Positions 17,867 through 27,334 are shown, counted from the stretch's first letter. The stretch: DNA of 64,000 nucleotides from AP-15 sp963789025 (GCA_963789025.1 CAWBIT010000003.1:868001-932000); one strand, 5' to 3'. The notes: generated by a model from the letters alone, not told the origin. Program-made: numbers and translations.

Positions 17867-18916
17867 ATGCAATTTCTCGATCAGTGCAAGATTTACCTGA
17901 AGAGCGGTGACGGCGGCCGCGGCGCGATGAGCTTTCGCCGGGAGAAGTTTATCGAGTTCGGTGGCCCGAACGGCGGCGATGGCGGCAAGGGCGGTGACAT
18001 CGTTTTTGTCGCGGTCGACAATCTCAATACCTTGATCGACTACCGGTACCGGCAGCATTTTCGAGCGCAGGACGGTCGTCCCGGCGCCGGTCGCGAGCGC
18101 ACCGGAGCAAACGGCGAGGATCTCGTATTGCGCGTTCCGCTCGGTACCCAGATCATGGATCAAGAAAATCGGATGGTGCTATCGGACTTCACCCGCCCCG
18201 GCGAAAAGCTGTTATTTCTGAAGGGCGGTGACGGCGGCTTCGGCAATGCGCATTACAAGAGCTCCACCAATCGCGCACCGCGCCGCGCGGATCCCGGTTG
18301 GCCGGGGCGCGAGGCCTGGGTCTGGCTGCGCTTGAAGCTGATCGCCGATGCCGGTCTCGTCGGCTTGCCGAACGCCGGCAAGTCGACCTTCCTCGCCGCG
18401 GTCAGTCACGCCCGGCCGAAAATCGCCGATTACCCGTTCACGACACTGAAGCCGCAGCTCGGCGTCGTGCGGCAGCACGACCACGAGTTTGTGTTGGCCG
18501 ACCTCCCCGGACTGATCGAGGGAGCGAGCGAAGGGGCTGGTATCGGCACTCGTTTTCTCGGCCACGTCGAGCGCTGCGCCGTCGTTCTTCATCTGGTGGA
18601 CGGCACTCTCGACGATGTCGTCGGCGCTTACTGCACGATCCGCGAAGAACTCGCCCAGTATGGTCACGGGCTTGTGGAGAAATTGGAGATCGTCGGGCTC
18701 AACAAGAGCGATGCGCTCGATCCCGAGGCGATGGACGCAAAGTGCCGCCGGCTGCAAAAGGTGGTCAGACGGGGCACTCGGGTGCATCCGCTGTCCGGTG
18801 CAACCGGCGCCGGCGTCCCGGACGTGGTCGAGGCGGTGCTCGCCGCCCTTTCGGCGGAGCGCGCGGGTGAGGATAAAGCCACGGCGGAGGCGAGCTCTCT
18901 CGTTCATGCGTCGTGA
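17867..18916 (+). CDS. obgE: Obg/CgtA GTPase
   Basis: 349 residues. The glycine-rich Obg domain (FLDQCKIYLKSGDGGRG, GGPNGGDGGKGGD, KGGDGGFGNAHYK) precedes the G domain with GLPNAGKST, YPFTTLKP, DLPGLIEGASEG and NKSD. It acts in late 50S subunit assembly. One substitution stands out: the usual GEEG after the Obg domain reads PGWPGRE. The ATG lies in a weakly defined ribosome-binding context. Stop overlaps proB (GTGA). Confidence 0.96.
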   Translation: MQFLDQCKIYLKSGDGGRGAMSFRREKFIEFGGPNGGDGGKGGDIVFVAVDNLNTLIDYRYRQHFRAQDGRPGAGRERTGANGEDLVLRVPLGTQIMDQENRMVLSDFTRPGEKLLFLKGGDGGFGNAHYKSSTNRAPRRADPGWPGREAWVWLRLKLIADAGLVGLPNAGKSTFLAAVSHARPKIADYPFTTLKPQLGVVRQHDHEFVLADLPGLIEGASEGAGIGTRFLGHVERCAVVLHLVDGTLDDVVGAYCTIREELAQYGHGLVEKLEIVGLNKSDALDPEAMDAKCRRLQKVVRRGTRVHPLSGATGAGVPDVVEAVLAALSAERAGEDKATAEASSLVHAS

Positions 18917-20079
18917 GCGCGGCGATGCACGACCCTCCTCCCACTCCTGCCCAAGCCCTCGCCGCGGCACGGCGGCTAGTTGTGAAGATCGGATCGGCGC
19001 TTCTAACGGCCGAAAACGGCGAGATCCGCCGGCCGTGGCTCGATGCACTCGCCGATGACGTCGCCCGCTTTCGATCGCGCGGTCAGGAGGTGATCCTCGT
19101 GTCGTCGGGGGCAATCGCTGTCGGGGGTCGGCATCTCGGCCTAGCCGGACGGCGGCTCCGGCTCGAGGAGAAGCAGGCCGCCGCAGCCACCGGACAGATC
19201 CGCCTCGCGCACGCTTACCAGGAGGCGCTTGCCCGGCACGGTATTACCGTCGCGCAGATCCTGCTGACCCAGGACGATACGGAAGAACGCCGCCGCCATC
19301 TGAACGCCCGAGCGACGTTCGCGCAGCTGCTGGCGCTCGGCGCGGTTCCGGTCGTCAACGAAAACGACACGATCGCCACCGCCGAGATCCGTTTTGGCGA
19401 CAACGACCGGCTGGCTGCACGCGTTGCGCAGATGACGAGCGCCGAGATGCTGGTGCTGCTGTCGGACATCGACGGGCTCTACACCGCGGACCCGCGCAAT
19501 GACCCGAGCGCGCGGCATATCCCGCTGGTCCGCGAGATCGGGCCCGAGATCGAGGCGATGGCGGGCGAGTCGCCGCCTGGCTACAGCTCGGGCGGCATGG
19601 TGACAAAAATCGCCGCCGCCCGCATCGCGATGAGCGCCGGCTGCCGCATGCTGATCGCCAAGGGGAAGACCAACGGCGCCGCGCCGGGACCGCTCGCCGC
19701 CATCGAGGCGGGCGACAGGGCGACTTTGTTCCTGCCCCGGGGCGAGCCGCGGTCGGCGCGCAAGGCGTGGATTGCCGGCGCGGTCAATCCGTCCGGCGCG
19801 GTGATCGTCGATGACGGCGCAGCCAGAGCGCTGCGGCGCGGCACGAGCCTTTTGCCGGCCGGGGTGATCGAGGTCGAAGGCATTTTCGAACGGGGCGACG
19901 CGGTGGTCATCCGCACCCGGTCCGGCGCCGAGGCCGGCCGCGGTCTCTCGGCTTATTCGAGCGCCGACATCCGGCGGATCGCAGGTCACAAGAGTGGTGA
20001 AATAGCCGAGATCCTAGGGTACCGTGGCCGTGATGAGATCATTCATCGCGACGATCTGGTGGTGACCGAGCCCCGATGA
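18913..20079 (+). CDS. proB: Glutamate 5-kinase
   Basis: 388 residues with kinase motifs VVKIGSALL, VSSGAIAVGGRHLGL, PVVNENDTIAT and GGMVTKIAAARIAM, then a C-terminal PUA domain (~290-388). Catalyses ATP-dependent phosphorylation of glutamate, the first step to proline. GTG start overlaps obgE; an ATG four codons on is an alternative. Stop overlaps proA. Confidence 0.97.
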   Translation: MSAAMHDPPPTPAQALAAARRLVVKIGSALLTAENGEIRRPWLDALADDVARFRSRGQEVILVSSGAIAVGGRHLGLAGRRLRLEEKQAAAATGQIRLAHAYQEALARHGITVAQILLTQDDTEERRRHLNARATFAQLLALGAVPVVNENDTIATAEIRFGDNDRLAARVAQMTSAEMLVLLSDIDGLYTADPRNDPSARHIPLVREIGPEIEAMAGESPPGYSSGGMVTKIAAARIAMSAGCRMLIAKGKTNGAAPGPLAAIEAGDRATLFLPRGEPRSARKAWIAGAVNPSGAVIVDDGAARALRRGTSLLPAGVIEVEGIFERGDAVVIRTRSGAEAGRGLSAYSSADIRRIAGHKSGEIAEILGYRGRDEIIHRDDLVVTEPR

Positions 20080-21374
20080 CGACCGAGACGCTTGTGCGCG
20101 ACCCGACGACGAGATCGGGGTCGGATCTGAACGCCGAAATGGCTGCGATCGGGCGGCGCGCCCGCGAGGCTGCCGTTGCGCTCAGCCTTGCTTCCGCCGA
20201 TACCAAGGTCGCGGCCTTGAAGAATGCTGCGGCGGCCGTCAGAGCCCGCGAACAGGACATTCTTGCAGCCAATGCCCGCGACCTCGGGGAAGCCGGGACG
20301 CAGGGCCTCTCCCCCGCGTTGCGCGACCGGCTCGCGCTCGACCCGGAACGCGTCGAGGCGATTGCCGCCGGACTGGAAGCCGTTGCCGCGCTGCCCGATC
20401 CGGTCGGCCGCGTCCTCGCCGAATGGGCCCGCCCAAACGGGCTCCATATCCAGCGCATTGCGGTGCCGCTCGGCGTTATCGGCATCATTTACGAGAGTCG
20501 GCCGAACGTCACGGCAGACGCCGGCGGGCTTGCGCTTAAATCGGGCAACGCGGCGATCCTGCGCGGCGGGTCCGAGAGCTTTTATTCGTCGCGGGCATTG
20601 GTAGCGGCGCTGGCCGAAGGGTTGCGTTCCGTTGACCTGCCGGAAGCAGCCATCCAGCTCGTGCCGACCCGCGACCGCGCTGCGGTCGGGCTGATGCTCG
20701 CGATGACCGGCGTGATTGACATAATCGTGCCGCGCGGCGGGCCGTCGCTGATTGAGCGGGTGCAGCGCGAGAGCCGGATTCCGGTAATCGCGCACCTCGA
20801 GGGGTTGTGCCACACCTATGTCGACGCCGCAGCACACCCGGAAAAGGCTCGCAAAATCGTGCTCAATGCCAAGATGCGGCGGGTCTCGATCTGCGGGGCC
20901 ACGGAGACCCTGCTTGTTGATCGGGCGGCCAAGGCGCAACTGCCCGCGATCCTCGCCGATCTGCGCGCGGCCGGCTGTGAGCTGCGCGCAGACCCCGAGG
21001 TCCTTGCGATCGATCCAGGATTGAAGCCGGCAACCGAAGCGGATTGGCGCACCGAATATCTCGACGCGATCCTGGCGGTTCACATCGTCGATGGCGTCGA
21101 GGGCGCGATCGACCATATCGCGCGCTTCGGCTCGCATCATACCGACGCGATCATCACCGAGGATGAGGCGACCGCAGAGCGCTTTCTGCGCGAGGTGGAC
21201 AGCGCGATCGTCTTGGTCAACGCTTCGACGCAATTCGCCGATGGTGGGGAGTTCGGCATGGGGGCGGAGATCGGCATCTCGACCCAGCGCCTGCCGCCGC
21301 GCGGCCCGGTCGGCGCCGAGCAATTGACGACATACAAGTACCTGGTGCGCGGCACCGGGCAGGTGCGCCCCTGA
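20076..21374 (+). CDS. proA: Gamma-glutamyl phosphate reductase
   Basis: 432 residues, catalytic Cys in AHLEGLCHTYVD, with IYESRPNVTADAGGLALKSGN upstream shortened here to its core ESRPNVTADA. Reduces glutamyl-5-phosphate to the semialdehyde, partner of ProB. Coupled to proB through ATGA. C-terminal GEFGMGAEIGISTQRLPPRG is typical. Confidence 0.97.
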   Translation: MTTETLVRDPTTRSGSDLNAEMAAIGRRAREAAVALSLASADTKVAALKNAAAAVRAREQDILAANARDLGEAGTQGLSPALRDRLALDPERVEAIAAGLEAVAALPDPVGRVLAEWARPNGLHIQRIAVPLGVIGIIYESRPNVTADAGGLALKSGNAAILRGGSESFYSSRALVAALAEGLRSVDLPEAAIQLVPTRDRAAVGLMLAMTGVIDIIVPRGGPSLIERVQRESRIPVIAHLEGLCHTYVDAAAHPEKARKIVLNAKMRRVSICGATETLLVDRAAKAQLPAILADLRAAGCELRADPEVLAIDPGLKPATEADWRTEYLDAILAVHIVDGVEGAIDHIARFGSHHTDAIITEDEATAERFLREVDSAIVLVNASTQFADGGEFGMGAEIGISTQRLPPRGPVGAEQLTTYKYLVRGTGQVRP

Positions 21375-21427
21375 GCGCTCAGCCGGAAGTCCGGCCGCCT
21401 GCCGGGCGGCATCGCCGCATCGGGCTT

Positions 21428-22039
21428 TTGGGCGGCTCTTTCAACCCGGCCCATGGCGGCCATTTGCACATCAGCGCGCTGGCCCTCATACTCCTCGACC
21501 TGGACCAGGTTTGGTGGCTGGTCTCGCCGCAAAATCCGTTGAAGCCAGTCGCCGGCATGGCCCCCTTCCCGGTCCGGTTGGAGGGAGCTCGCCGGATCAC
21601 CAAAGCCGACCGGCGCATCCTCGTCACCGATCTCGAAAGCCAGCTGGGATCTTCGCATTATACCGCGGACACCTTGAAGGCGCTGCGCCGCCGCTTTCCC
21701 CGGCTGCGATTCGTGTGGCTGATGGGCGGCGACAACTTCGTCCAGATCCCTGAATGGGAGCGCTGGCCCGAGATCTTTCAGACCGTGCCCATTGCCGTGT
21801 TCGACCGCCCTTCCTATTCTTTAAAGGCGCTTTCCGGCCAAGCCGCCAATCGCTTCGACCGAAACCGTGTTCCGGCTTCGACGGCGCGCCGGCTGGCCGA
21901 AATGGAGCCGCCGGCCTGGGTATATTTTCACACCCCGCTCGATGAGCGCTCGGCGACGAAAATCCGGTCCGAGCGAAAAGAAACCCCACCGAAGACCTTA
22001 AAGGAACAAAGATCCAATTGTCCACCATTACTGCCCTGA
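21428..22039 (+). CDS. nadD: Nicotinate-nucleotide adenylyltransferase
   Basis: 203 residues from a TTG. The nucleotide-binding motif GGSFNPAHGGHLHI lies at the very N-terminus, then WWLVSPQNPLK and LMGGDNFVQIPEWERW. The in-frame codons just upstream encode RIGLL, which normally precede the motif, so the true start is probably farther 5', perhaps a CTG at 21371; no ATG, GTG or TTG exists in frame there. Makes deamido-NAD. The stop overlaps rsfS. Confidence 0.92.
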   Translation: MGGSFNPAHGGHLHISALALILLDLDQVWWLVSPQNPLKPVAGMAPFPVRLEGARRITKADRRILVTDLESQLGSSHYTADTLKALRRRFPRLRFVWLMGGDNFVQIPEWERWPEIFQTVPIAVFDRPSYSLKALSGQAANRFDRNRVPASTARRLAEMEPPAWVYFHTPLDERSATKIRSERKETPPKTLKEQRSNCPPLLP

Positions 22040-22413
22040 TGCCCCTTACCGAAAAAATCGAGGCACACCAGGAACGCCCTGACCTCCTCGATCTCGTGCT
22101 GCGAACGCTCGAGGGCGGCAAAGCAGAGGACATCGTCACGATCGATCTTGCCGGCAAAACGACAATTGCCGACCACATGGTGATCGCCAGCGGCCATTCG
22201 ACGCGCCAGGTGCTCGCATTGACCGAGCACCTCGATGAAGTCCTTTCCAGGCGGATCCGGATTTCGATCGAGGGGAAGAAACAAGGCGATTGGGTGCTGA
22301 TCGACGCCGGCGATGTCATCGTGCACCTGTTCCGGCCTGAAATCCGCAGCTACTACAATCTCGAGAAAATGTGGGGCTCCGCGATGCTCGACAGCGAAGC
22401 CGTTCGCCTGTAG
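22039..22413 (+). CDS. rsfS: Ribosomal silencing factor RsfS
   Basis: 124 residues from the ATG in a TGATG junction with nadD; a TTG seven codons earlier would also work. Signature segments: DLLDLVLRTLEGGKAEDIV, ADHMVIASGHSTRQVLAL and DWVLIDAGDVIVHLFRPEIR with the final YNLEKMW. Binds L14 and blocks subunit joining in starvation. Confidence 0.95.
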   Translation: MPLTEKIEAHQERPDLLDLVLRTLEGGKAEDIVTIDLAGKTTIADHMVIASGHSTRQVLALTEHLDEVLSRRIRISIEGKKQGDWVLIDAGDVIVHLFRPEIRSYYNLEKMWGSAMLDSEAVRL

Positions 22414-22426
22414 TCGGAACGCCTCG

Positions 22427-22885
22427 ATCCGTTTCCGCCTCCTCGTTGTCGGCAGGCTGCGCAGCGGCCCGGTCAAGGAACTCCAGGATCTTTACGCCGC
22501 GAGGATCGTGCCGCCCCCGGCAATCGTCGAGGTGGACGAGAGGCGCTCTCTTCCGCCGGTGCAACTGAAGGCCCGCGAGGGCGAATTGATCCTCGGCGCA
22601 CTATCGGCCCGCGTCCCTTTCGTCGCCCTCGACGTGCGCGGCGTCCAATGGTCTAGCCGCGCATTGGCCGAGCGGATAGCCATTTGGCGCGATCGGGGTT
22701 CGCCCGAGCTGGCGTTCGCAATCGGCGGCGCCGATGGCCTCCACTCGATGGTTCTCGACCGCGCCGATCTGATCCTCTCGCTCGGATCGATGACCTGGCC
22801 CCATCTGCTGGTCCGAGGGATGCTGCTCGAACAGCTCTATCGTGCTCAGCAAATTCTCGCCGGTCACCCTTATCACCGCGGTTAA
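22427..22885 (+). CDS. rlmH: 23S rRNA pseudouridine-1915 N3-methyltransferase RlmH
   Basis: SPOUT-type protein with FAIGGADGLHSMV, LSLGSMTWPHLLVRGMLLEQ and C-terminal YRAQQILAGHPYHR. Family similarity begins at IRFRLLVVGRLRSGP, whose first codon is ATC at 22427. The nearest canonical in-frame start is an ATG at 22313 inside rsfS that would add 38 non-homologous residues. I place the start at the ATC with reservation. Confidence 0.88.
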   Translation: MRFRLLVVGRLRSGPVKELQDLYAARIVPPPAIVEVDERRSLPPVQLKAREGELILGALSARVPFVALDVRGVQWSSRALAERIAIWRDRGSPELAFAIGGADGLHSMVLDRADLILSLGSMTWPHLLVRGMLLEQLYRAQQILAGHPYHRG

Positions 22886-22960
22886 ACACGTTGGGAACGC
22901 TATCTACTGGCGGGCGGTTTCGCGTATAGAGATAGACTTTCTTGCTTGGGGCTTGCCGCG

Positions 22961-24520
22961 ATGAATTCCCGCCCAAATCCGCTGGTGCTGTGCATTCTCG
23001 ATGGATGGGGCGAGCGGCAGAAAGCCGACGATAACGCGATCGAGATCGCGCGGGCGCCCAACTGGCACCGATTGACGGCCCGCTGGCCGCACGCGCAGCT
23101 GCAAGCAAGCGAGCATTTTGTCGGCCTGCCATACGGCCAGATGGGAAACTCCGAGGTCGGCCACACCAACATCGGCGCCGGACGGGTGGTGTTGCAGGAC
23201 CTGCCGCGCATCGACGCGGCGATCGCCGAGGGCAAGCTCGCCACCATACCGGCATTGTGCGATTTCATAGGCAAGCTGAAGGCGAGCCGCGGGACCGCCC
23301 ACCTGATGGGGCTGATGTCGCCCGGCGGGGTTCATTCGCACCAGCGCCAGATCGCCGCCTTGGCCCGCATTCTCGCCGGCGCGGGGGTGCCGGTCGCCGT
23401 CCACGCCTTTCTCGACGGGCGTGACACGCCGCCCAAGGCAGCCGCGTCCAATTTGAAGCAGTTTCAGGAAGGCGTTGCTAGCCTCCGCAATCTGCGGATC
23501 GCCACGCTTTGCGGCCGCTATTACGCGATGGATCGCGACAAGCGGTGGGACCGGGTCGAGAGAGCTTATCGGGCGATCGTCAGCGGCATCGGCGAGCGCG
23601 CAGATGATGCGCTGCAGGCAGTCGAAGCCGCCTATGCGCGCGCCGAAACTGACGAATTCGTGGCGCCCAGTGCAATTGCAGGTTATGCCGGCATGCGCGA
23701 CGGCGATGGTCTGCTGATCGCCAATTTTCGCGCTGACCGGGTGCGCGAGATTGCTTCTGCCCTGCTCGACCCCGAATTCTCCGGCTTCGCGCGGGAAAAG
23801 CGGATCGCGTTTGGCGCCGCTCTCGGCCTTGTCGAGTATTCGACGGAGCTCAACCGATTTCTTGCGACGCTGTTCCCGCCCGAGAACCTCGACGACAGCT
23901 TTGGCGAAGTGGTGTCACGCGCCGGATTGAGCCAGCTGCGTATCGCGGAAACCGAGAAATACGCGCATGTCACGTTCTTTTTTAATGGCGGGCGCGAATT
24001 GGTCTTTCCGGGTGAGGAGCGGATCCTCGTTCCTTCGCCAAAAGTCGCGACATACGATCAGCAGCCTGAGATGTCGGCGCCCGAAGTTACCGACAAAGTC
24101 GTCGAAGCGATCCGCTCTGGACGGTTCGACGCGATCGTAATGAACTATGCAAATGCGGACATGGTCGGGCATACCGGCCGTATCGATGCCGCGACCAAGG
24201 CGGTCGAGACCATCGATGCTTGCCTCGGCCGACTGTCCGAGGCCGTCGAACAGGCCGGCGGCACGCTCGTCATCACCGCCGACCACGGCAACGCGGAGAT
24301 GATGCGCGACCCTGAAACCGGCGAGCCGCACACTGCGCACACGCTCAACCCGGTGCCATTCGTGGTAGTCAACCCGCCGGCAGAAATCGGCCACCTGGAA
24401 AACGGCCGCCTTTCGGATATCGCCCCGACCTTGCTCGATATCCTCGGTTTGACGAAGCCGGCCGCGATGACCGGCCACTCGCTGATCTCCTCGACCGCGG
24501 AACGACAAGCGGCAAATTGA
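22961..24520 (+). CDS. gpmI: 2,3-bisphosphoglycerate-independent phosphoglycerate mutase
   Basis: 519 residues. Metal and catalytic segments: LCILDGWGER, GQMGNSEVGHTNIGAG with the phosphoserine, FLDGRDTPPK, NFRADRVREI, NYANADMVGHTG and ITADHGNAEMM. Glycolytic/gluconeogenic interconversion of 3- and 2-phosphoglycerate using Mn. The ATG was preferred over an upstream TTG because homology begins NSRPNPLVLC. Confidence 0.97.
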   Translation: MNSRPNPLVLCILDGWGERQKADDNAIEIARAPNWHRLTARWPHAQLQASEHFVGLPYGQMGNSEVGHTNIGAGRVVLQDLPRIDAAIAEGKLATIPALCDFIGKLKASRGTAHLMGLMSPGGVHSHQRQIAALARILAGAGVPVAVHAFLDGRDTPPKAAASNLKQFQEGVASLRNLRIATLCGRYYAMDRDKRWDRVERAYRAIVSGIGERADDALQAVEAAYARAETDEFVAPSAIAGYAGMRDGDGLLIANFRADRVREIASALLDPEFSGFAREKRIAFGAALGLVEYSTELNRFLATLFPPENLDDSFGEVVSRAGLSQLRIAETEKYAHVTFFFNGGRELVFPGEERILVPSPKVATYDQQPEMSAPEVTDKVVEAIRSGRFDAIVMNYANADMVGHTGRIDAATKAVETIDACLGRLSEAVEQAGGTLVITADHGNAEMMRDPETGEPHTAHTLNPVPFVVVNPPAEIGHLENGRLSDIAPTLLDILGLTKPAAMTGHSLISSTAERQAAN

Positions 24521-24636
24521 ACCGGAATTATGTAGCTGTCTCAACAGACCGAGCGCTAGCGAACGCAAGCCTTTCGCTCCCAAGTGTCCTTGGCTCTCGC
24601 GTCCGAGTGGGTAGTCAGTTTGAATTGTAACAGCTG

Positions 24637-24864
24637 TTAGGCCGCCGGCTGCCCGGTCGACCGGGTGCCAAAGGCTGGCCATGGCACAAGCGCGAACACC
24701 CATAACGCGATGATGTTCGCAACGGGGATCGCCCACAGGATACACCACCACCTGCTGAAGCCGGCGCGCCGCAAAATAAGAGCTACGGGCGTGAGGACAA
24801 TTGGGAAAATGATCGCGCCGATGATCGTACCCAGAAGCCAATAAAGCAGACTGAATGAGCCCAT
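24637..24864 (-). CDS. Small two-helix membrane protein
   Basis: 75 residues; ATG with GGGGAGA six bases upstream. Two hydrophobic segments (LLYWLLGTIIGAIIFPIVLT and WCILWAIPVANIIALWVFAL) flank a short RRAGFSRWW loop. The second half resembles a family of small alphaproteobacterial membrane proteins with a conserved GFSxWxCxLxxIPxxNIxxLW pattern. Function unknown. Confidence 0.75.
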   Translation of the reverse strand: MGSFSLLYWLLGTIIGAIIFPIVLTPVALILRRAGFSRWWCILWAIPVANIIALWVFALVPWPAFGTRSTGQPAA

Positions 24865-24971
24865 ATCCGTCTCCCCATCTTTATCCTACGAGAAGCGTAC
24901 CTCGCGACGGGCCTCCCAATCTTCGATCACCCGCACCATGTCGGTCAAATCCCAAAGCTTGGTGTGCCTTA

Positions 24972-25001
24972 TTGACATTTTAGCAAAAGATATGCTAGGA
25001 T
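24972..25001 (+). promoter_or_regulatory. Strong promoter with embedded palindrome
   Basis: TTGACA, 18-bp spacer and TAGGAT. The spacer contains the inverted repeat TAGCA-N7-TGCTA, an arrangement typical of an autoregulated repressor or toxin-antitoxin operon. The only frame downstream is a 28-codon remnant. Confidence 0.5.
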
Positions 25002-25104
25002 ATTTTGGTTAACAGTGATTGGGGAGTTATCGCGTGAGCATGGCCGCTAAAATTAATGCCGTCGGGTCCCGCCCACGGTTCTTCAAGGTATCGGGAGAAC
25101 GGAA

Positions 25105-25144
25105 CCTGATCTGCACCTGATAAAACAGGTGGAACAGGTCACAA
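25105..25144 (+). repeat. Dispersed hairpin repeat, copy B
   Basis: CCTGATCT followed by the perfect hairpin CACCTG-ATAAAA-CAGGTG and then GAACAGG. One reading frame encodes PDLHLIKQVEQVTRF before a stop at about 25200. See copies at 12941 and 47755. Confidence 0.7.
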
Positions 25145-25511
25145 GGTTCGTTCTGGCGGCGCTTGCTAAATTCGAAGCACAGGGATCAGGGGGACGGTAG
25201 AGGTTCTGGAATTTCCAATTATTTCGCTGATATTTCGCTGCAGAAAACAGCAAAAACAGCAAGGGGCGGCCTACGGCGACCCGTTTGCAAAGAGGCAGTC
25301 CGGCGATGCCACCGACCCCACCCGGTGGTCTACGGACCGGGTCACATGGGCTGCCGAGCCGTTGCTCTGCCAAATTCGGTGAGACTGATATGTACTTTCG
25401 GATTGAACCGCACATTTCGCCGCGCCAGCACGGCTTGATCATCGCCCGCACTGCCGGGTATCTTATGCCGAGTGCATCGTGCCGATTGGGCCCGAGACAT
25501 AGGGTGAATGG

Positions 25512-26804
25512 ATGAAGCGTTCGGGTCTCATGGTGGCCGTGGCTGCCACTGTCCTTGTGTTCTCGCTGCGCCAGGACCTCGGCGCAGCACCGCCGACCAA
25601 CTCGCCGACGAACTCGGCTGAAACCTATAAGCAGCTCAATTTGTTCGGCGAGGTTTTTGAGCGCGTACGCGCCGAATACGTCGACGACGTCAGCGACGAC
25701 ACCCTGGTTGAGTCGGCGATCAACGGCATGCTGACCTCGCTCGATCCCCATTCGAACTACCTGAACACAAAGAACTTCAATGACATGAAGGTCCAGACCC
25801 GCGGCGAGTTTGGCGGGTTGGGGATCGAAGTTTCCATGGAGAGCGGCCTCGTCAAGGTTGTCTCGCCGATCGACGATACGCCGGCGGCGCGCGCCGGCCT
25901 GAAGCCCGGCGATCTGATAACCCACCTCGATGGGGACCCCGTCCAGGGCATGACCCTTCCGGAGGCGGTCGAGAAAATGCGCGGCCTGATCGGCAGCGAA
26001 ATCAAGCTGACAATTCGGCGCGAGGGAAAGGACCCTTTCGACGTTAAATTGACCCGCGCAACGATCAAGATCCAGTCGGTACGCTCCCACCTCGAAGGCG
26101 ACACGATCGGCTACATCCGGATCACCAGCTTCAACGAGCAGACCGACGTCGGCCTCAACAATGCAATGAAGAACCTAAAGCAGCAGGCCGGTAATAAGCT
26201 CTCCGGGGTGGTCCTCGATCTGCGTAACAACCCGGGCGGGCTCCTCGACCAGGCGGTTGCGGTGTCGGACGCCTTTCTCGACAAGGGCGAGATCGTGTCC
26301 ACTCGCGGCCGGCGCAGCGAGGATGCACAGCGCTATAACGCTCGCCCCGGCGACATCGCGAGCGGTCTGCCCCTGGCGGTGTTGATCAACGGCGGGTCTG
26401 CCTCGGCCAGCGAGATTGTCGCCGGCGCGTTGCAGGACCACCACCGCGCGATCCTTCTCGGGACTAAATCCTTTGGCAAGGGTTCGGTGCAAACAATCAT
26501 ACCGCTCCCCGGCCACGGGGCGATGCGGCTGACCACGGCGCGCTATTATACGCCCTCGGGACGATCGATTCAGGCTAAAGGAATCGATCCGGACATCGTC
26601 GTCGAAGCCGCCAAAATCGAGAAGGAGAAGGGCGACAAAGCCGTCACGGCGACAGATCTGAAAAAGGAAGATCCCGGAGACGGTTCACCCGAGCAGACAT
26701 CCGTCGATCCGTCGATCATGGGCACGCCCGCCGACTACCAGCTGGCCAGGGCGGTCGACATGCTGCGCGGCATCGCGATGTTCAACGGACGCGTCGTCAA
26801 CTGA
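25512..26804 (+). CDS. ctpA: Carboxy-terminal processing protease (S41 family)
   Basis: 430 residues: N-terminal membrane anchor/signal (1-25), PDZ domain (~95-175, GGLGIEVSMESGLVKVVSPI), then the protease core with NNPGGLLDQAV, catalytic Ser in INGGSASASEIVAGAL and Lys in GTKSFGKGSVQTII. Periplasmic protease that trims C-termini of envelope proteins. It follows the gene-poor scar and precedes rppH. Confidence 0.95.
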   Translation: MKRSGLMVAVAATVLVFSLRQDLGAAPPTNSPTNSAETYKQLNLFGEVFERVRAEYVDDVSDDTLVESAINGMLTSLDPHSNYLNTKNFNDMKVQTRGEFGGLGIEVSMESGLVKVVSPIDDTPAARAGLKPGDLITHLDGDPVQGMTLPEAVEKMRGLIGSEIKLTIRREGKDPFDVKLTRATIKIQSVRSHLEGDTIGYIRITSFNEQTDVGLNNAMKNLKQQAGNKLSGVVLDLRNNPGGLLDQAVAVSDAFLDKGEIVSTRGRRSEDAQRYNARPGDIASGLPLAVLINGGSASASEIVAGALQDHHRAILLGTKSFGKGSVQTIIPLPGHGAMRLTTARYYTPSGRSIQAKGIDPDIVVEAAKIEKEKGDKAVTATDLKKEDPGDGSPEQTSVDPSIMGTPADYQLARAVDMLRGIAMFNGRVVN

Positions 26805-26836
26805 CGGTACGCCAACCGCGGGGCTCACGGTATCGG

Positions 26837-27334
26837 ATGAAGAAGGCCGACAGAGACGGCGAGCCGCTCGATTATCGTGCCGCAGTCGGCATCATGCTGC
26901 TCAACTCACGCGGAGAGGTGTTCGTCGCGCGACGCTGCGACATCCCGACGATGCCGGCATGGCAGATGCCGCAAGGCGGGATCGACCCGGGCGAGACCCC
27001 GCGCCAAGCGGCTCTGCGAGAACTGAAGGAAGAGATCGGCACCGCCAAGGCCGAGATCATCGGGGAGAGCCGGGGTTGGCTGCACTACGATCTGCCGATC
27101 GAACTCGCCGGCAGCCTATGGGGCGGGCGCCATCGTGGCCAGCGCCAAAAATGGTTCGTCATGCGCTTCACCGGCCGGGACAGCGACATAAATGTCGCCA
27201 CCGAGCATCCGGAATTCGACGCCTGGCAATGGGTTGCGTCATCTCGCCTGCCGGAGTTGATAGTCCCGTTCAAGCGTCGCCTCTACATCGACATATTAGC
27301 CGAGTTTCACGAGCACTGCGCGCCCCCGGCTTAA
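26837..27334 (+). CDS. rppH: RNA pyrophosphohydrolase
   Basis: 165 residues. YRAAVGIMLLN opens the Nudix fold, and the Nudix box runs from GGIDPGETP through REL to KEEIGT, with all Glu residues present; QKWFVMRF and EFDAWQWV follow. Removes pyrophosphate from 5' mRNA ends to start decay. Its stop is adjacent to the convergent ribokinase gene (4-bp overlap of ends). Confidence 0.95.
   Translation: MKKADRDGEPLDYRAAVGIMLLNSRGEVFVARRCDIPTMPAWQMPQGGIDPGETPRQAALRELKEEIGTAKAEIIGESRGWLHYDLPIELAGSLWGGRHRGQRQKWFVMRFTGRDSDINVATEHPEFDAWQWVASSRLPELIVPFKRRLYIDILAEFHEHCAPPA

Larger units (their letters stand above)
24865..25511. other. Gene-poor scar between gpmI and ctpA
   Basis: No convincing gene fills this 0.65 kb. 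It holds an AT-rich promoter, a 28-codon GTG frame (25034-25120, GGGGAG upstream) that stops inside the hairpin repeat, a direct repeat ATTTCGCTG, and GC-rich sequence with only short frames. Alphaproteobacteria commonly carry an M23/EnvC-type peptidase gene between gpmI and ctpA, and it is absent here. Confidence 0.6.

Noticed and set aside
25285..25515. Plus-strand 76-residue frame before ctpA
   Set aside because: No ribosome-binding site, no recognisable domain and low-complexity composition.
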